A DNA stretch of 64,000 nucleotides, from positions 5,721,001 through 5,785,000 of the forward strand of contig JBBBDQ010001122.1 in NCBI GenBank assembly GCA_037127315.1, read 5' to 3'. This DNA comes from Ascarosepion bandense (taxonomy: Eukaryota; Mollusca; Cephalopoda; Sepiida; Sepiidae). This document shows, in pieces, positions 1-12,163 of this stretch. The position numbers and the translations under genes were made by a program. The notes under the pieces were generated by a model that saw nothing but the letters and a program-made list of their open reading frames with translations, made no database searches and was not told the origin of the DNA. The stretch's first letter is position 1. The number at the start of each line of letters is the position of its first letter.

Positions 1-56
1 AGAACGCAAAAGGTTACTCAGTGTTCAAGAATATGAGAAAAACTACTATGAAGAAG

Positions 57-309
57 TCAGTCTGACTGGGCAGAAGTTTATCCTGCAGTAAGTTGCCATT
101 ACTTTCTGCAGTAGACTGGTTGCCTGCCAAGGCTATAGAACCCAATCTGTCCTGTTATTTAACCCATAACTAGAGGGAAAAGACTGATTAATACCTTTCC
201 TAAGGGTATTTGCACGTAAGTGAATGCAAGGAATTCAACTGGAATTCAGACTCAGCTCCTCGATTTCTCATTCCGAGCTAATATCCACTGCACCACAATG
301 CACATCCTC
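57..309 (-). mobile_element. tRNA-derived SINE with perfect 11-bp target duplication
   Basis: On the minus strand it starts ggaggatgtgcattgtggtg and has a pol III A-box-like tggtgcagtgg and a B-box-like region before gaattccagttgaattc. It ends in the gactgactg-type tail. The repeat ctatgaagaag occurs exactly at 46-56 and 310-320, marking retroposition into a LINE family A copy. Related copies: 26388, 53554, 54897 and 60434 (plus strand). Confidence 0.85.
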
Positions 310-320
310 CTATGAAGAAG

Positions 321-1545
321 AGAGAACAATGAAAGAACAATAGATAATGATTAACATTGCATTTAAATTTTTAAATATCAAAATTGATAGGTAAGCAATA
401 TGCTGGAAGAGAGCTCCACAAGCAAGAAGTAAAACAAAAGAAACGGTTAGCATATAACTTTGTTACGTCTGACCATTTCAACTGTAAAATGATGAGACCT
501 TACTGCCAATCTAGTACTGCACTTAAATTCATGAAGTCTAGGTACCATACAGGAAAGTTCATTAGAACAATTACCATGAAGTATTTATAGAAAAGACACA
601 AGGAAGCTACATTACAGCAGTGGAAAAGGTACTTAAGCTGAGATGCCAGGCCAGGACTAATAAAATTGCAGATTCTTTGGATTTTATCAGGAGCACCAAA
701 TCAGATATGAAAGTAGTATTCAAAGCAAAAACAAGTAGTAGCCTTATAAATATATAACATACTTTTTTTTCAGAATCAATCTAGCAGAACATCATCAAAG
801 TTTTTTTGGCTGCAGATTTAGCAATTGATTCAATATACAATTTCCACTTCATGTAAAAATGTTGGTCTGAAAAAGTGCAATAAGTCACTTTCCTGGAGCT
901 TAGCATCAGCCATGCTGATGTAATTTAAGAGTTCTCTCAGATGATTAAAAGATATCAATTTCATTTTTGAGGCATTAAAATTAACAAGCCACTCCTTGCC
1001 CTATTTAACAAGTTGGTTGGCCATTTTTTTTAGATAGCAGCCAATTTGATTTTATTGAACCAATCAAACTTACTATTAAGACAAGAGTAAATAGTTGTCA
1101 TTAGTCATACCAAGCTCAGAACTGATGACAAGGATAGAGCCCAGGGAAACATTTACATTTATGTAAAAAAGATCTAGAAGAATGGCCATTCAAGACAATT
1201 TTCATTTTGTGATTTTATAAGAAAAACTGAATCAGTTCAAAAATTAACCCAGAAATATCATAACCCTTCAACTTGTCAAAAAGACCAGTATGTCAAACCT
1301 TGTCAAATTCTTTCGAGATATCCAAAGCAACCTTCGCCATTCTTATCTAAAGATTTTAAAGCTAAGCCTGTATTCTAGACTGACAGTAAATCCTCTAATG
1401 ATGAATGATGTCACCTATATTCTCATGCAGATAGTGTAAACCCCACTGGCCGAATCATTCAAAGCTAAAGTCTTAATAATTTTTCAAATTCATTTTAGAT
1501 TTGGCAACTCAATTTTGTGCAGCATCTGTGATTAATAACTGACTT
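321..1545 (-). mobile_element. LINE family A copy, RT to C terminus, interrupted by a SINE
   Basis: A minus-strand copy parallel to 28507-30484: the complements of the PQGS region (near 1130-1150) and the SKAF region (near 1310-1350) are recognisable. Bases 1-45 are its continuation beyond a SINE inserted at 57-309, as shown by the 11-bp target duplication 46-56/310-320 and by the uninterrupted parallel copy at 22055-22560. Stops in all frames. Confidence 0.7.
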
Positions 1546-1589
1546 AGATTATTATTAATTCTTTTCTTTTTTTTTTTCACATTTTTAGT

Positions 1590-1890
1590 GCTCCCCAGGA
1601 AAAAACGTTTTTCTCACAATACTCATTTAATTCTGATCCTTTTACTGTTGAATTTGTTAGTTAGAACTGTAGGTTTGATGCTAATAGTTTCTTCTCTCGC
1701 ACTTCTCACTTGGCTTCTTGCTTTCCTGTCAACAAAGATCTTCAAGATATCAAATGCAACATCAATCATCCTTGAATCCTGGTTTTTATTTTCCCCTCTC
1801 CTTAATGTTATTTTCAGATTTTTTCACTCTCAGTAACTTCTTTGCATCTTAGTAGCTTTATCTCCTTGCTTGAGGTGAAATAGTTATATA
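1590..1890 (+). mobile_element. LINE family A 3' end fragment
   Basis: A translated piece SLALLTWLLAFLSTKIFKIS, the counterpart of the serine/leucine-rich C-terminal segment at 4500-4570, then the tail class with ttgcatcttagtagctttat and ccttgcttgaggtgaaat. No intact frame. Confidence 0.55.
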
Positions 1891-3024
1891 AGAAAAAAGT
1901 GCGAGAAGCCGTGACCGTTTTGTTTAAAGCATAAATTTATTGTTATTATTATTATTATTATATGGTTTTTGTATGATATATTAAGTGTCCATGATGGTAT
2001 TTGTGTCACTACCTGTGTTTTGAGTCTAAAGTTGATTCTCTTCAGGCAGATAAACTCATGACTTTACATATCAAGATCTGTTTGTTTTTCTGATGGTCAA
2101 AGTATCGTGTATATATAGAGATAAGTGGTGAGCAGATCAGAAAGTTCATGTATGTGCATGTTTGTTGTTTTTTTTGGGTTTTTTTCACACTCGCACATTA
2201 AGTCTTATTTGTCACTTTTTGTTGGTCATAAATTTTTTTTATACTGACATGCAAAATTTGATTTTTGTCTTTATACTTCAAAATTGTTTTCAGCGATTTT
2301 GATTCAATTCTACCCTACGGGTCATTTAGTTCTTTTTGTTGTTTTTGGAATACAATTTTTTGCAACAGTTCGATTTTTTTTTTTTTTGCGTTTGAATTTA
2401 GTGTGTGTGTTAGGTTTTTCATGTTTTGTTGAGAGAAGGCTTGTATTTTTCTATAAATATTTCTTCCTGCATCATGAGCATATCATAATCTGCATTTTTG
2501 TAGATAGGCATTACTTTGGATTTACCTTCACTACATTCGTGTAAATGTTGGGAGACAAAATTTCCTGTTATTGACTAGTTTAATGTTACTTCTGTGCAGG
2601 TGTACTCTTTTATTTAGGCCTTGTATCTCCCCCACATATATTTTTGCACATTCATCACATTTTAGAGCTTAAATTACATTTTTATAATTGCAACTCAGAT
2701 TTGTTTTTATTTCGAATGTAGATGTGTTTTTAAACTTGAAGTGGTTTCCTTTTATTATTATGTTGCATACCTCACATCTTTTTTGTTGCATTTTGTGACC
2801 CCCCTGTGTTGTGTGTTGCTTGAATTTTGATGAGATTAGTATGTCTTTTTTGGTTGGCTTTTGCATTTAATTATTTTAGTTGTCTTTAAAATTTTCTTTA
2901 TTTTACCATTTTTGTTGAGTAACTCTTTGTTTTTTTATCTTTTGTAAACAATTCAGGGTTGCTTTTGTTGTGTGAGGAGACATATGCTAGAATGTTTTCT
3001 TCTTTTTCATGTTTTTTTTTTTTG

Positions 3025-3069
<45 letters not shown>
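3025..3069. repeat. (TA)n microsatellite
   Basis: About 22 TA units following a T-run. Similar TA or CA/GT tracts are at 21977-22022, 31417-31450, 31628-31651, 32508-32550, 33522-33540, 38100-38123, 45972-46010 and 46128-46189. A pyrimidine tract of mixed CT units lies at 3419-3467. Confidence 0.95.
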
Positions 3070-3072
<3 letters not shown>

Positions 3073-3589
3073 CAAGTTGAAGAAATAAAAGACACTCATT
3101 GTCATTTTGCTATGAAGGGAAAAATAAAGTGACAATTAACAAATGTTTTCCAAAGGATAAACTCCAATACTTCTGACAGGATATGGTGAAGTTGGGAAAA
3201 CTGGTAAATATAAACGATTTGTAGATTTTATTAGAAGCACAAAATTTAAAATTGATTATATAGTTAATATTATTTATACTTGTGCACTTCTTATCCTCTT
3301 TCACCCCCATCCACCCCCACACACACACCTTTTTAGTTGGTGTGCATAGTATTTTTAATTCATCAAAGGAGCAATAACCATCAGCTGCTTTTTCTAAATA
3401 AATTTTATTTTATTTTGGCTCTTCTCTTTCTCCTTCTCCTTCTCTCTCTCTCTCTTTCTCTCTCTCATTAATATGTCAATTTTTCATTGATATTAAAGAT
3501 GATTCCAATGGCAGTACTGGTTCGTGATTGGTCCATTATGATTGTGATGTTTAATTGTGAGGTGGAAATTATGGCAGCAAAGAAAAGAG

Positions 3590-3870
3590 AAGTTAAAAGG
3601 AAAAATGTGTACAATGAAATTGAATCTACCATTTATAAGTTTAACTTTCATCCATGTATTGAATATTGCTACTACATCTGGTTTAGTACTTCTACTATTT
3701 AGAAAATATTGACAAAAAGAAAAATCTGCAATGTTATTGCTCCTGTCTTGGCATCTCTGCTTCAGGCACTTTCCCACTGCTCTAATGTAGCTCCCCTGTG
3801 CTTTTTTTATAAATATTTTCATAGAGATTGTTCTGATGAGCTTAACTTTTTGGTGCTAGTTAAGACTTCA
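3590..3870 (+). mobile_element. LINE family A fragment
   Basis: The stretch atctgcaatgttattgctcc, cttggcatctctgcttcagg and tataaatattttcatagaga is the diverged counterpart of the LPHRxNVASLSLFYKYFHG region at 4280-4370. No tail. Confidence 0.6.
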
Positions 3871-4079
3871 GTAACATTGTTGTATTATGGTGACTACGGT
3901 AAGAATGTGTAATTTTGGTATAAGGAATATTGTAGTTTGTTTGGGTCAATGACTGTGGCTAGCTAAGTTAAATACAGGACAGTTGAAGATCCATCCCCTA
4001 ATAACCATGTACCACATTTTCTCTGCAAAACAAATAAATATTGCTTTTCTCTTTGATACCTAGACTTTATAAATTTAAG

Positions 4080-4812
4080 TGCCATACTAGATTGGTGACA
4101 AGGTTTCATCACTTTACAGTCGAAATGGCTAGATGTAACTGCTCTGTGCTAACAGTTTCTTCAAATCAACCATTCGTCCGTGCATGGAATACTGCTGCCA
4201 TATATGGTCAGGCGCCCCTGTCGTTCATCTCAGTGTTCTTGACAGGCTCCAAAGGAGAATCAGTAATGTGATAGGTACTGACTTGGCGGCTCGACTACAG
4301 CCACTTCCCCACCGACAAAATGTGGCCTCCCTTTCTCTGTTCTATAAATACTTTCATGGCTTCTGCTCGAACGAACTTAAGTCACTGGTGCCTCCTAAAC
4401 AGGTGTTTACTCGTGCAACCAGATTGGCAACTGGGTCCCTCCCATTCACAGTTAGGTTAGCCAAATGCAGACAACAATTCTACTCCTGCAGCTTCTTCTC
4501 TTGCACTTCCCGCCTGTGGAACTCACTCCCATATTCTTGCTTTCCTGACAGCTACAAACCTCCAGGAATTTAAATGCAATGTCATCTATCAACCACTTGA
4601 CTCTAGTTTTTTCCCCACCCTGTATATCCTTTCCTTTCGCTCCACCTTTGAAACTGTCATCACACCTGCATTCTCATCCTTCTATTGCTCCTTTCTAACT
4701 GGTTCGTCTTCCTCTTCAATCTCTTCTAATTAATCTTTTTACACTTAAGTAGCCCCCTGCACATCAGTGGCATTACCGTCTTGCTCGGGGTGATACGATC
4801 AAAAAAAAAACA
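4080..4812 (+). mobile_element. LINE family A 3' end, well preserved
   Basis: Encodes the ORF2 C terminus: RPCMEYCCHIWSGAP-like at about 4174-4215, LDRLQRRISNVIGTDLAARL, LPHRQNVASLSLFYKYFHGF and SCTSRLWNSLPYSCFPDSY, then a 3' UTR with agccccctgcacatcagtgg, cattaccgtcttgctcgggg and an A-run at 4801-4810. It is the clearest link between the coding part and the tail used by the short retroposons. Confidence 0.8.
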
Positions 4813-4814
4813 CT

Positions 4815-5015
4815 ATTCTTGCTTTCCCAGTTAACTTTGCATTTAAACTTTTCAAGATCAATGTCAGACATAATCTTCTGTCTTTTTAATTCCCATTCTT
4901 TTATTGTTCTCTCACCTTAGTAACGTTTTCTTTTTCTTATATTCTCTCTCACTCATTAACCACTTGCATCTCAGTGGTTTTATTGCCTTGCTTTGGGTAA
5001 AATGATTAAAAAGAA
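4815..5015 (+). mobile_element. LINE family A 3' tail fragment
   Basis: Directly follows the A-run of the 4080-4812 copy: ttcttgctttcccagttaac, then the tail cttgcatctcagtggtttta and ccttgctttgggtaaaatga followed by A-rich sequence. Confidence 0.55.
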
Positions 5016-8000
5016 TAACTGTAACATGATTTGCTACTGAAGAAATATTGACAATGTTTGTTACTAAAGTTAGACAAATCGATTGTGGATCCGAGGAAGA
5101 ACACAGCCATTCTAAATAAATATCCACATACGTATTTAAAATAACCATTTCACCTTAAATGTCCCCCTGGCTTTTATCTAATCAGTGGGTTTATCACATG
5201 GATGTCAAGGCTGTTATTATGGGATAATAAAATTGAACATATCTTTTTCTTTCTTTTAAGACCTCCACTTGAGTTTTTTCAATGGTCAGCTATAGAAATA
5301 AAAGAAAAATGTTGAATTAGTGTTTAGGTCATGGTATAGAGTTCAGTATAAGTATTTTTGAGATGGATTTAACTAGTTATCTATCAAGATCTGTTCGTTG
5401 AATAATACATTGTGACATTTACATATGAAGAGAAAAATTCTGAAATACAAAAGATGGATAATGAAAAAAAAAGCATAACTAAGTTGACCCTGTTTTCTAC
5501 CATTGACATCAAGTGTTTTGAAGTGTATAGAGCACTGCAGTGTGTTACAAAAGTAGAGAGATACCAGTCACCAGAAATACAGTTTGCACCACACAGTAGA
5601 CTATGACATGGATTTTACAGATGTTTCAAGACTAAATTCTTTCCTAAATCTGGCAGTCTGTGGGTTGGATTTCTATATTTGGTTATTTTGAATAATTCGA
5701 ATAAAAATGATGTTTGGAAGGTGGTTGAGGGCTAAAATTATTTATATTAGTGAGGTAATTCTGAAAATAACAAATATTTGGTATTTTCTAAAATCTGAAT
5801 ATCTGGGGCCAAAAATTGGAAAAAAGTTGGCATAATTTGAATTAGAGAAATGATTAAGACATTGGTTAGGGCTCATGTTAAAATTGGTAAGGCCATTCAG
5901 ATACATGACACATTTTTGAAATTCTCTTAAAATATAAGAGTCTGGGACTGAATTTTTATATCTGGGCATAAAGTTGCATAATACTTTTGATTAAACCATT
6001 AAGGTGTTTTGGGTTTGCTGGAGGGCTACCATTAGGACAACGTAGAAAAATTGAGTTTTCAATCATCAATCTGACAGAAAATGAATTGGTGAAATTTCAC
6101 AAAACTTGTGAGTCAACAAAGAAAGCAAAAGAATTTTGAAAGATGCTGAAAAACAGAATGTAATTAAGAATTGAATTAACTTGTTTCATTCAATTCAATC
6201 TTTTGAATTTATATGGAATCTGATTTAGTTTTAATACAAGATTCTTAAGACAAACACTTTTCAGTTGTCAGAACTTTGCAATTAACAAATATTTTCATGG
6301 ATATGAAAGGAAAAATATTGAAAAAAAATTTTTTTCAAATAGCTGAGACAGAACTGTATTAAATTATTTGAAAAGTGTTGTATTTAACCACTACTTTCTG
6401 AATAATATATTGTGGGTTACCTAACTTGGCTTTACCAAATGCCTGTTAGCTGATGCTGTTTAAGTTCTATAAAAATACAAACATTTCCTTCCTCTTCCTC
6501 CAAGTTGAAGCAGGATGTAGCTGAGGATGTCTCTGCAGGAGTGTGTTTGTTTCCTGAAATTGACTGACAACTGAACTTCCATTATCTTACACAATTCTTA
6601 AATTTCTAAGTTTTTAATGTCTACCTTTTTTTTACCTTTTCACCTGTCTACACATTAATATAATTTTCTTTTATTAATGCATGCATTAATTTTTGTTTGT
6701 TTAAAATCCATGTTTTGCATCTTATTTTTGCCCAGATTAGTCCAGCAAATATTGTTTGCTAGACAAATGTATCAAGGGCAATGAAATATTTGTTGGAAAG
6801 AATCCACACTATTCAACAATATATAAGTGGTTTGAACTAATTGATATATATTCCACAGTTTGATATTTACTTTTAAAATGTGTTCAAAGCAGAATTATTA
6901 TTATTATTATAATAGCATAGTGCAACTCAAAAGCTATTAAGTTTTGGTGTTCAATACACTATCATCAAGCAGTGAAATGTGGTTAATTTATTTGGTCATA
7001 TATATATATTGATAAGAAAATTTAAAATAACAAAATTATATAAAAAAAAATAAAAATAATGTCATCATATTAGATGATTAGGGCGGGGTGGGAAGTTATT
7101 ATATCCTAAAAAAATTGTGTGTGAAGACACATGAATAATGGAGCAAAGTGTAGCAATATAAACCAGACATGACATGTCAAAAGTTTAAAAAAGAATGGAA
7201 TAAGACAGTAGCTAATGTATTTTTTTTAGATGCAAAGAGTTGAAAAAATAAAAAATAACAATAAAAAAATAAAATATTCATCTAAATGGGTTTTTGTTAT
7301 TGAAAAAAACTATATTAAAGAAAATAAATGACAAATTGAAGTTAGATTTCAAAAACAAAAGTATTAGGTAATATATGGTTAGTAGTGAAAGTAAATATAC
7401 GCAACAAAGTAACAGTTAATAAAGTTTAGCTTTAAGATATATATAATCAATTAAAAAGGATAAGTTTATAGATAGTAGCAAATAGTCAACATATTGAAAT
7501 AATTTTACATTAAGAGTGTGAATAAGCTTATGATAGCAGTAAGTAGTAATGTCATTACATTGGTTTAATAAGTTAGTTCTAGGAAATTGTTTTTTTTTTT
7601 CTTTGTAAACAAAGAAAACATTTCATGTAATGATTTGCATGTTCTAGCTTTTGTTAATATCTTCCATTTTACTGTAGAAGTTTTATTTGCATCTTTCAAT
7701 TGCCAATAGTATTTGGAGAAAGTTGAGTCACTACAGATTTGATTATTAAAGGATGGCTTATTAAAAGTGTTCTTAGTACTTTCGATATAATGTTTAATAA
7801 GTTTTGAATTTTCTGTAGTGGAGATGGTAGCTTGATATACTATGGAATTTGTAAGGCATATATTTTGCAGGGGACATACATTGGGGTTATGACAATTGCA
7901 AGTATTAGTGTTATTATCATTATTTTATAATAAGTTGATTATGATTGTCAATTTTATGTTTAGCACCAAGGTTATTTTTTTTGTTTATCTTTTTATTTTA

Positions 8001-8150
8001 AATCTTTTTGGGTTTTTTTTTTCAGTGGTTTTACTGATAAAAATGTATTTTTTTTATTGTAAAGTGTTTGATATTGTGGTGGAGATAGAGCATTGATAAG
8101 TACAAAGCGTTTCTTTTTTTAACTAAACAGATTTATGCTGACTTCAAAGT
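5016..8150. other. Gene-free AT-rich stretch
   Basis: No recognisable exon, transposon or RNA. Open frames here are short and lack coding features. A small hairpin (ttttctttgt and acaaagaaaa) is near 7600, and TTA/TA runs occur at about 6896 and 7000. Confidence 0.5.
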
Positions 8151-8179
8151 TTTATGTATATTGGAGTAGATAGACTAAA

Positions 8180-8361
8180 CTATCGCTCGGTTCACACTCC
8201 ACCCACATCTATTGAACAGGTGAAGAGGCTCATCCCTTGTTTCCTGTTTAGGATGTGGTTTCCGGTTTTCTCTTTTCCAATCTCTTCACTCTTATGTAGC
8301 CCCCCTGCACATCAGTGGCGTTACCGCCTTGCTCGGGGTGATATGATTTTAAAAAAAAAAT
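8180..8361 (+). mobile_element. Short retroposon with LINE family A 3' tail
   Basis: Begins ctatcgctcggttcacactc, contains gaacaggtgaagaggctcat and cccttgtttcctgtttagga, and ends with gtggcgttaccgccttgctc, ggggtgatatgatt and an A-run. About 180 bp without coding capacity. The terminal 60 bp matches the LINE copy at 4080-4812, suggesting it was mobilised by that LINE. Sister copies: 31716-31892 and 55905-56082. Confidence 0.75.
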
Positions 8362-8959
8362 ATGAGAGAGAGGAGAGATGGAGAAAAAAAGAATAGGAAA
8401 AGGGTATTTTTGAAATCAGCTCTGTTTCTTTATGCTAATGTGTCACATGACTATATATCTAAGATGAGTAACACCCCACTTTTATTTACTTCATGTGTGC
8501 ATGTCACATATTGTATCTTTGATGCATCAAGGTTAAATCTGAAGGAAAGTTTTTGCCTTTATATTGTTGACTTCCTTTCAGCTGGCAGTGATACGTTTGA
8601 AAAAAGTCAAATTGAGAAGTATGTTTTTAACTGGAAATTCAGAATCTACGTCCTTTAAGTGTGTTGACATTAACATTATCTCGACCTACAATGGCATAAC
8701 AATAGACCAATTTCAGTAAGCATTATCTCTACCCCCTGTTATCAGTGACCACTAAACCCTGATCGGACATCTAATCACACGAGACCTGATATTGATTTTG
8801 GCACATATGAATAAAATATATCTTAGAACAAAGTAACTGTTAATGACTTCATTAAAATAGAATAAGTTGGGACAAATGATAATATCAAATTGTTCTTCCC
8901 TTAGCTGCAGTCAATTGAATTATGTTCACTTGAAAGCTATTCAGATGCTAATCATCCTA

Positions 8960-9322
8960 ACAAAGCTTCTTGGGGACTTTCATATACTTAAAAGATGAGA
9001 AAGGTCAGCATTATCCTATTTATTGGCAGACTAGAAAAATTCAACCAGTTATCAAATCAATGTTATCTGCTGGGACAATGGCATTATTTGAATGTGCAGG
9101 GACAACAGTTCACAATTTGATCTCTCTATCATCTGCAAGATTTCCCAGCTTTCTATCAGAAATAATGATTGTATGGTAGATAAAAAAGACACTCTATACT
9201 CATTTAAAGATTCATCTTACAGTTTGTGGGTGGATGCTTCGCAGCAACTGACAGACTACCTTTACCAATAGAGGATTATCCCTCTGAACAGTTATTGGCT
9301 GCTATTAAAGGGGGACTGATCT
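8960..9322 (+). pseudogene. Retroelement RNase H-like C-terminal fragment
   Basis: The frame at 8970-9179 reads GTFIYLKDEKGQHYPIYWQT, RKIQPVIKSMLSAGTMALFE and CA, a pattern I associate with the RNase H-like end of retroelement Pol proteins (a Lys-Ser-x-Leu-Ala-Ala-Glu-like block followed by Ala/Leu-rich helix). After a gap it resumes at about 9222 as WVDASQQLTDYL and, one frame over, EDYPSEQLLAAIKGGLI with a stop at 9322. Stops and a frameshift make it a relic. The element class (copia-like or other) is not settled. Confidence 0.5.
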
Positions 9323-9728
9323 AGAGTATAGTGGATTGGAAAAATTAAGAGACAGCGAAAAGTGTTACAATATAAATAGTTTGAGATTCACAGTGGTTCC
9401 AGGTGGTTCTAAAAGTTGTTGGCCATATTAGATTATTTGCTGATGTGAGGAAAAATATTGAACAAAAATTATATTAAAAAAATTTCAGATCCCTTTCTGT
9501 TGAAAACTTACACAGTTGGATAAATAAGTATATAGCCTGAAACACAGCTATTAGTTGGATTTTGATCTTGAACTTTTACTGTATATGTGATTGCACTTCA
9601 TCCAGTGATGAATGTTATTGACAAAAAAGAAAATTATGGTGAAAAATAAATATTTCTTACATAAAATAAATGCTTTTATCATTATAAAGTTGTGTGCGCA
9701 TGCGCGCACGCACACACACATTTATATA

Positions 9729-12161
9729 CAGTGGAACCTGTCATATGTGACCACCCCTACTGCCATCAAAAACTGGTCGCATATGACAGGCGGTCGCTCA
9801 CTAAAGGCTCATAGTCATGACCTATTTACGCCAGGAACCTATATTCCACTCATCAGAATGTACATATTAGAATTTTACCATGTAATCTCGTAATAAATAA
9901 ATGGGGACATAAGAAAATGGCCTAACTTTAAAGAAATTTATTCAGCATAATTCATTTTAAAATTTTAAAAAACGTATTTACAACGGTCAACAAGAGACCA
10001 AAATATTTATTCACAAAAAATATTTAAGTGGACTTAAAAAAAAGTATATGTTTTCAGTTTTTTCTTAGAAGTGAGTGATAGCAAAAGAGAATCTGCGATA
10101 ATACATGGAAAAAACAAAACATACAAAAAACTAACAGCAATCGTGGGTGGTGGGGTAGAGAAACAGAGAGATAGAGATAGATATATACCCAGATAAAAAT
10201 AGAGTAGATAGATACACAAAAAAATAAAGACACAAAAGAGATAGATATTTGAGAAAGTGACATAATTATGATTTTCTCAATACCTGAATTTGTCCAAGTC
10301 AGTACAGAGACTGTGTTAAATCCCTTGAACATGTCAAATGCAATACATGTTGTACAAAATAGCCGATGTTTGACAGTGAGGTAAAATCAGGCAATGAACA
10401 TTTCAACAAGAAATAACAGGTTGATGCAACACTACAATTGTGGCACCTTCACCAGGGTTGGACACTTGTTCTTGTCTACGGTTGGTTGTGATGGCACCAG
10501 TTGTGGCAGTCGCTGTTGCTGGTCATGACGATCTCGTCACAAAAGCTGGTTTTCAAGATGTCTATTGCAACAACGGACTACTGCCCACTTTCTCAGAAAG
10601 TCATGTTGTGCAATTTTAGTAGTCGTCTTTCTATCAGAACCAGACCAGACACTGGTGTATACTTTTGTGGTTAAAAATAAGCACAGCACCAAAAAAAAAA
10701 ATTAAATAATGAATAAGGTCGAAGACGCCTGGAGAGTTGCGAATAAAGTCTTTATAATAAAAAAAAAATATTAATTACAAAAAGCGGAAAGTACAATGGT
10801 CGGAACGCCAGTTTACAACGGCGAAAGGATTCGCTTAAAAATATCAGAGTTTTCAATCTTTAAATACAAGTGTCTTTTCCAAGTTTCGTTAAAAATATCA
10901 GTTTTTCAATTTCTTTTTAAGTCTTTTCACATGTTTTTTATAACCAGAGCTGTATGCAACTTTTAAACAAAATTCTTTTGAGTCCTTATCAGAGCTTAAT
11001 GAAATTTGCCAAATCAGAGGCGGCTAATGGTGGCAGTGGTGGTGTGGGGGTTGGTTTATCCTTGTCACCTGGAAGCTCTCAACCAACTCAACTTCTAAAA
11101 ATTATTTTCTTAGCAGTGCGGGCTTTTTGTCAAGAATAATCAGAAATTTCAACTCTCCCAAATAAGTTTTAAAACAATAATGTTCTTTCGGGATTCCTAT
11201 CAGAGGCGCATTATTCAACATTAACTCTTTAGCCATAAGGCTCCTCAGTTAGGAACCTTTTTCCACAGTCGTTACATTTCGACTCACCAACAACTAAAAA
11301 AAAACTCTGATTTTTCTCGCTGAGTCCGGATTTTTATAACCATCCCCAATCCTCTCGGGGGATTTGGCCGACTCACAGCTTTTGACCATGAAACTGTTTT
11401 CCACCCACACGATTTACGGGGTAGGGGTGGGGGGTTCGTGACTCAACGAATGAAATATCAACAGCTCACTTCCTTTCAATTACATCATATTTAGATTTTT
11501 CAATTCCCACAAATTTTCTGTTCTCAGGGAACATCTGTTAGGGGATCTAACCTTACTTGACCTCATCAAGTAAATTCTGACATTTTATTATAACTGCGAC
11601 CATTTTGTTGAATTTCCCCCTAGCGCAAAATAATGCATATCGTTTATGAAAAAGAAAGAAAATTATATTTCTCTCTTTCCCTCAAATTGTCAGCTAATTT
11701 ATCTATTCCCCAGATTTTACAAGTATATGATAGTATTAAAATATATATTTTTTTTTTTTTACATAAGCTCACATCGCAAATTACAATAAAGCACAACTAA
11801 TAATACCATTAATATTAATTTCTCTCTCTAGAAAATATATCCACTAGAGATAGTGTCACACAATAACAAAACAATGAGGAAGTGTTCCTGGCTTAAATCA
11901 AATCAAAATGAAATAGATTACTCATTTAGTTTCTCCTAATTTAGACGACCAAAATGTTTTAAGTGATCCTTGATCAGTGATTTTCACTCATTGATGTTAG
12001 CGACTAACATCAATGAGTGAAAATCACTGATTGCGTTCTTGAGGTGGTCACTCACTAAAGGTCAATTAACATTAGCAAATTGTTCATGCATAGAAAACCG
12101 GTTGTTAACAACAGGTGGTCGCTGACGAAGAGAAGAGAGCCATATATGGCAGGTTCCACTG
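9729..12161. mobile_element. TA-flanked DNA transposon with cagtggaacctg ends
   Basis: The left end cagtggaacctgtcatatgt and the complement of the right end (cagtggaacctgccatatat) are inverted repeats of about 20 bp, each bordered by TA (9727-9728, 12162-12163). A CAGT start and TA target are typical of pogo/Tc1-like elements. The subterminal motif ggtc(g/a)ctcactaaagg is found near both ends (about 9793 and 12051). No transposase is recognisable, so this is a non-autonomous or decayed copy. The interior 10690-11640 is less AT-rich and may be a further nested insertion whose limits I cannot place. A perfect hairpin lies at 11973-12031. Confidence 0.65.
11973..12031. repeat. Perfect 28-bp inverted repeat, 3-nt loop
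   Basis: 11973-12000 (starts atcagtgattttcac, ends gatgttag) and 12004-12031 (starts ctaacatc, ends cactgat) are exact reverse complements, separated by cga. It lies near the right end of the transposon 9729-12161. Such a snap-back can arise from template switching or end-repair in a transposon. Confidence 0.95.
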
Positions 12162-12163
12162 TA

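Noticed and set aside
2284..2544. Phe-rich 86-codon frame
   Set aside because: Product of T-runs; no conserved motif or splice context.
10034..10332. Hydrophobic minus-strand frames of 61 and 92 codons
   Set aside because: Low-complexity Ser/Leu/Tyr content from A/T-rich and AGAT-repeat DNA inside a DNA transposon; no protein features.
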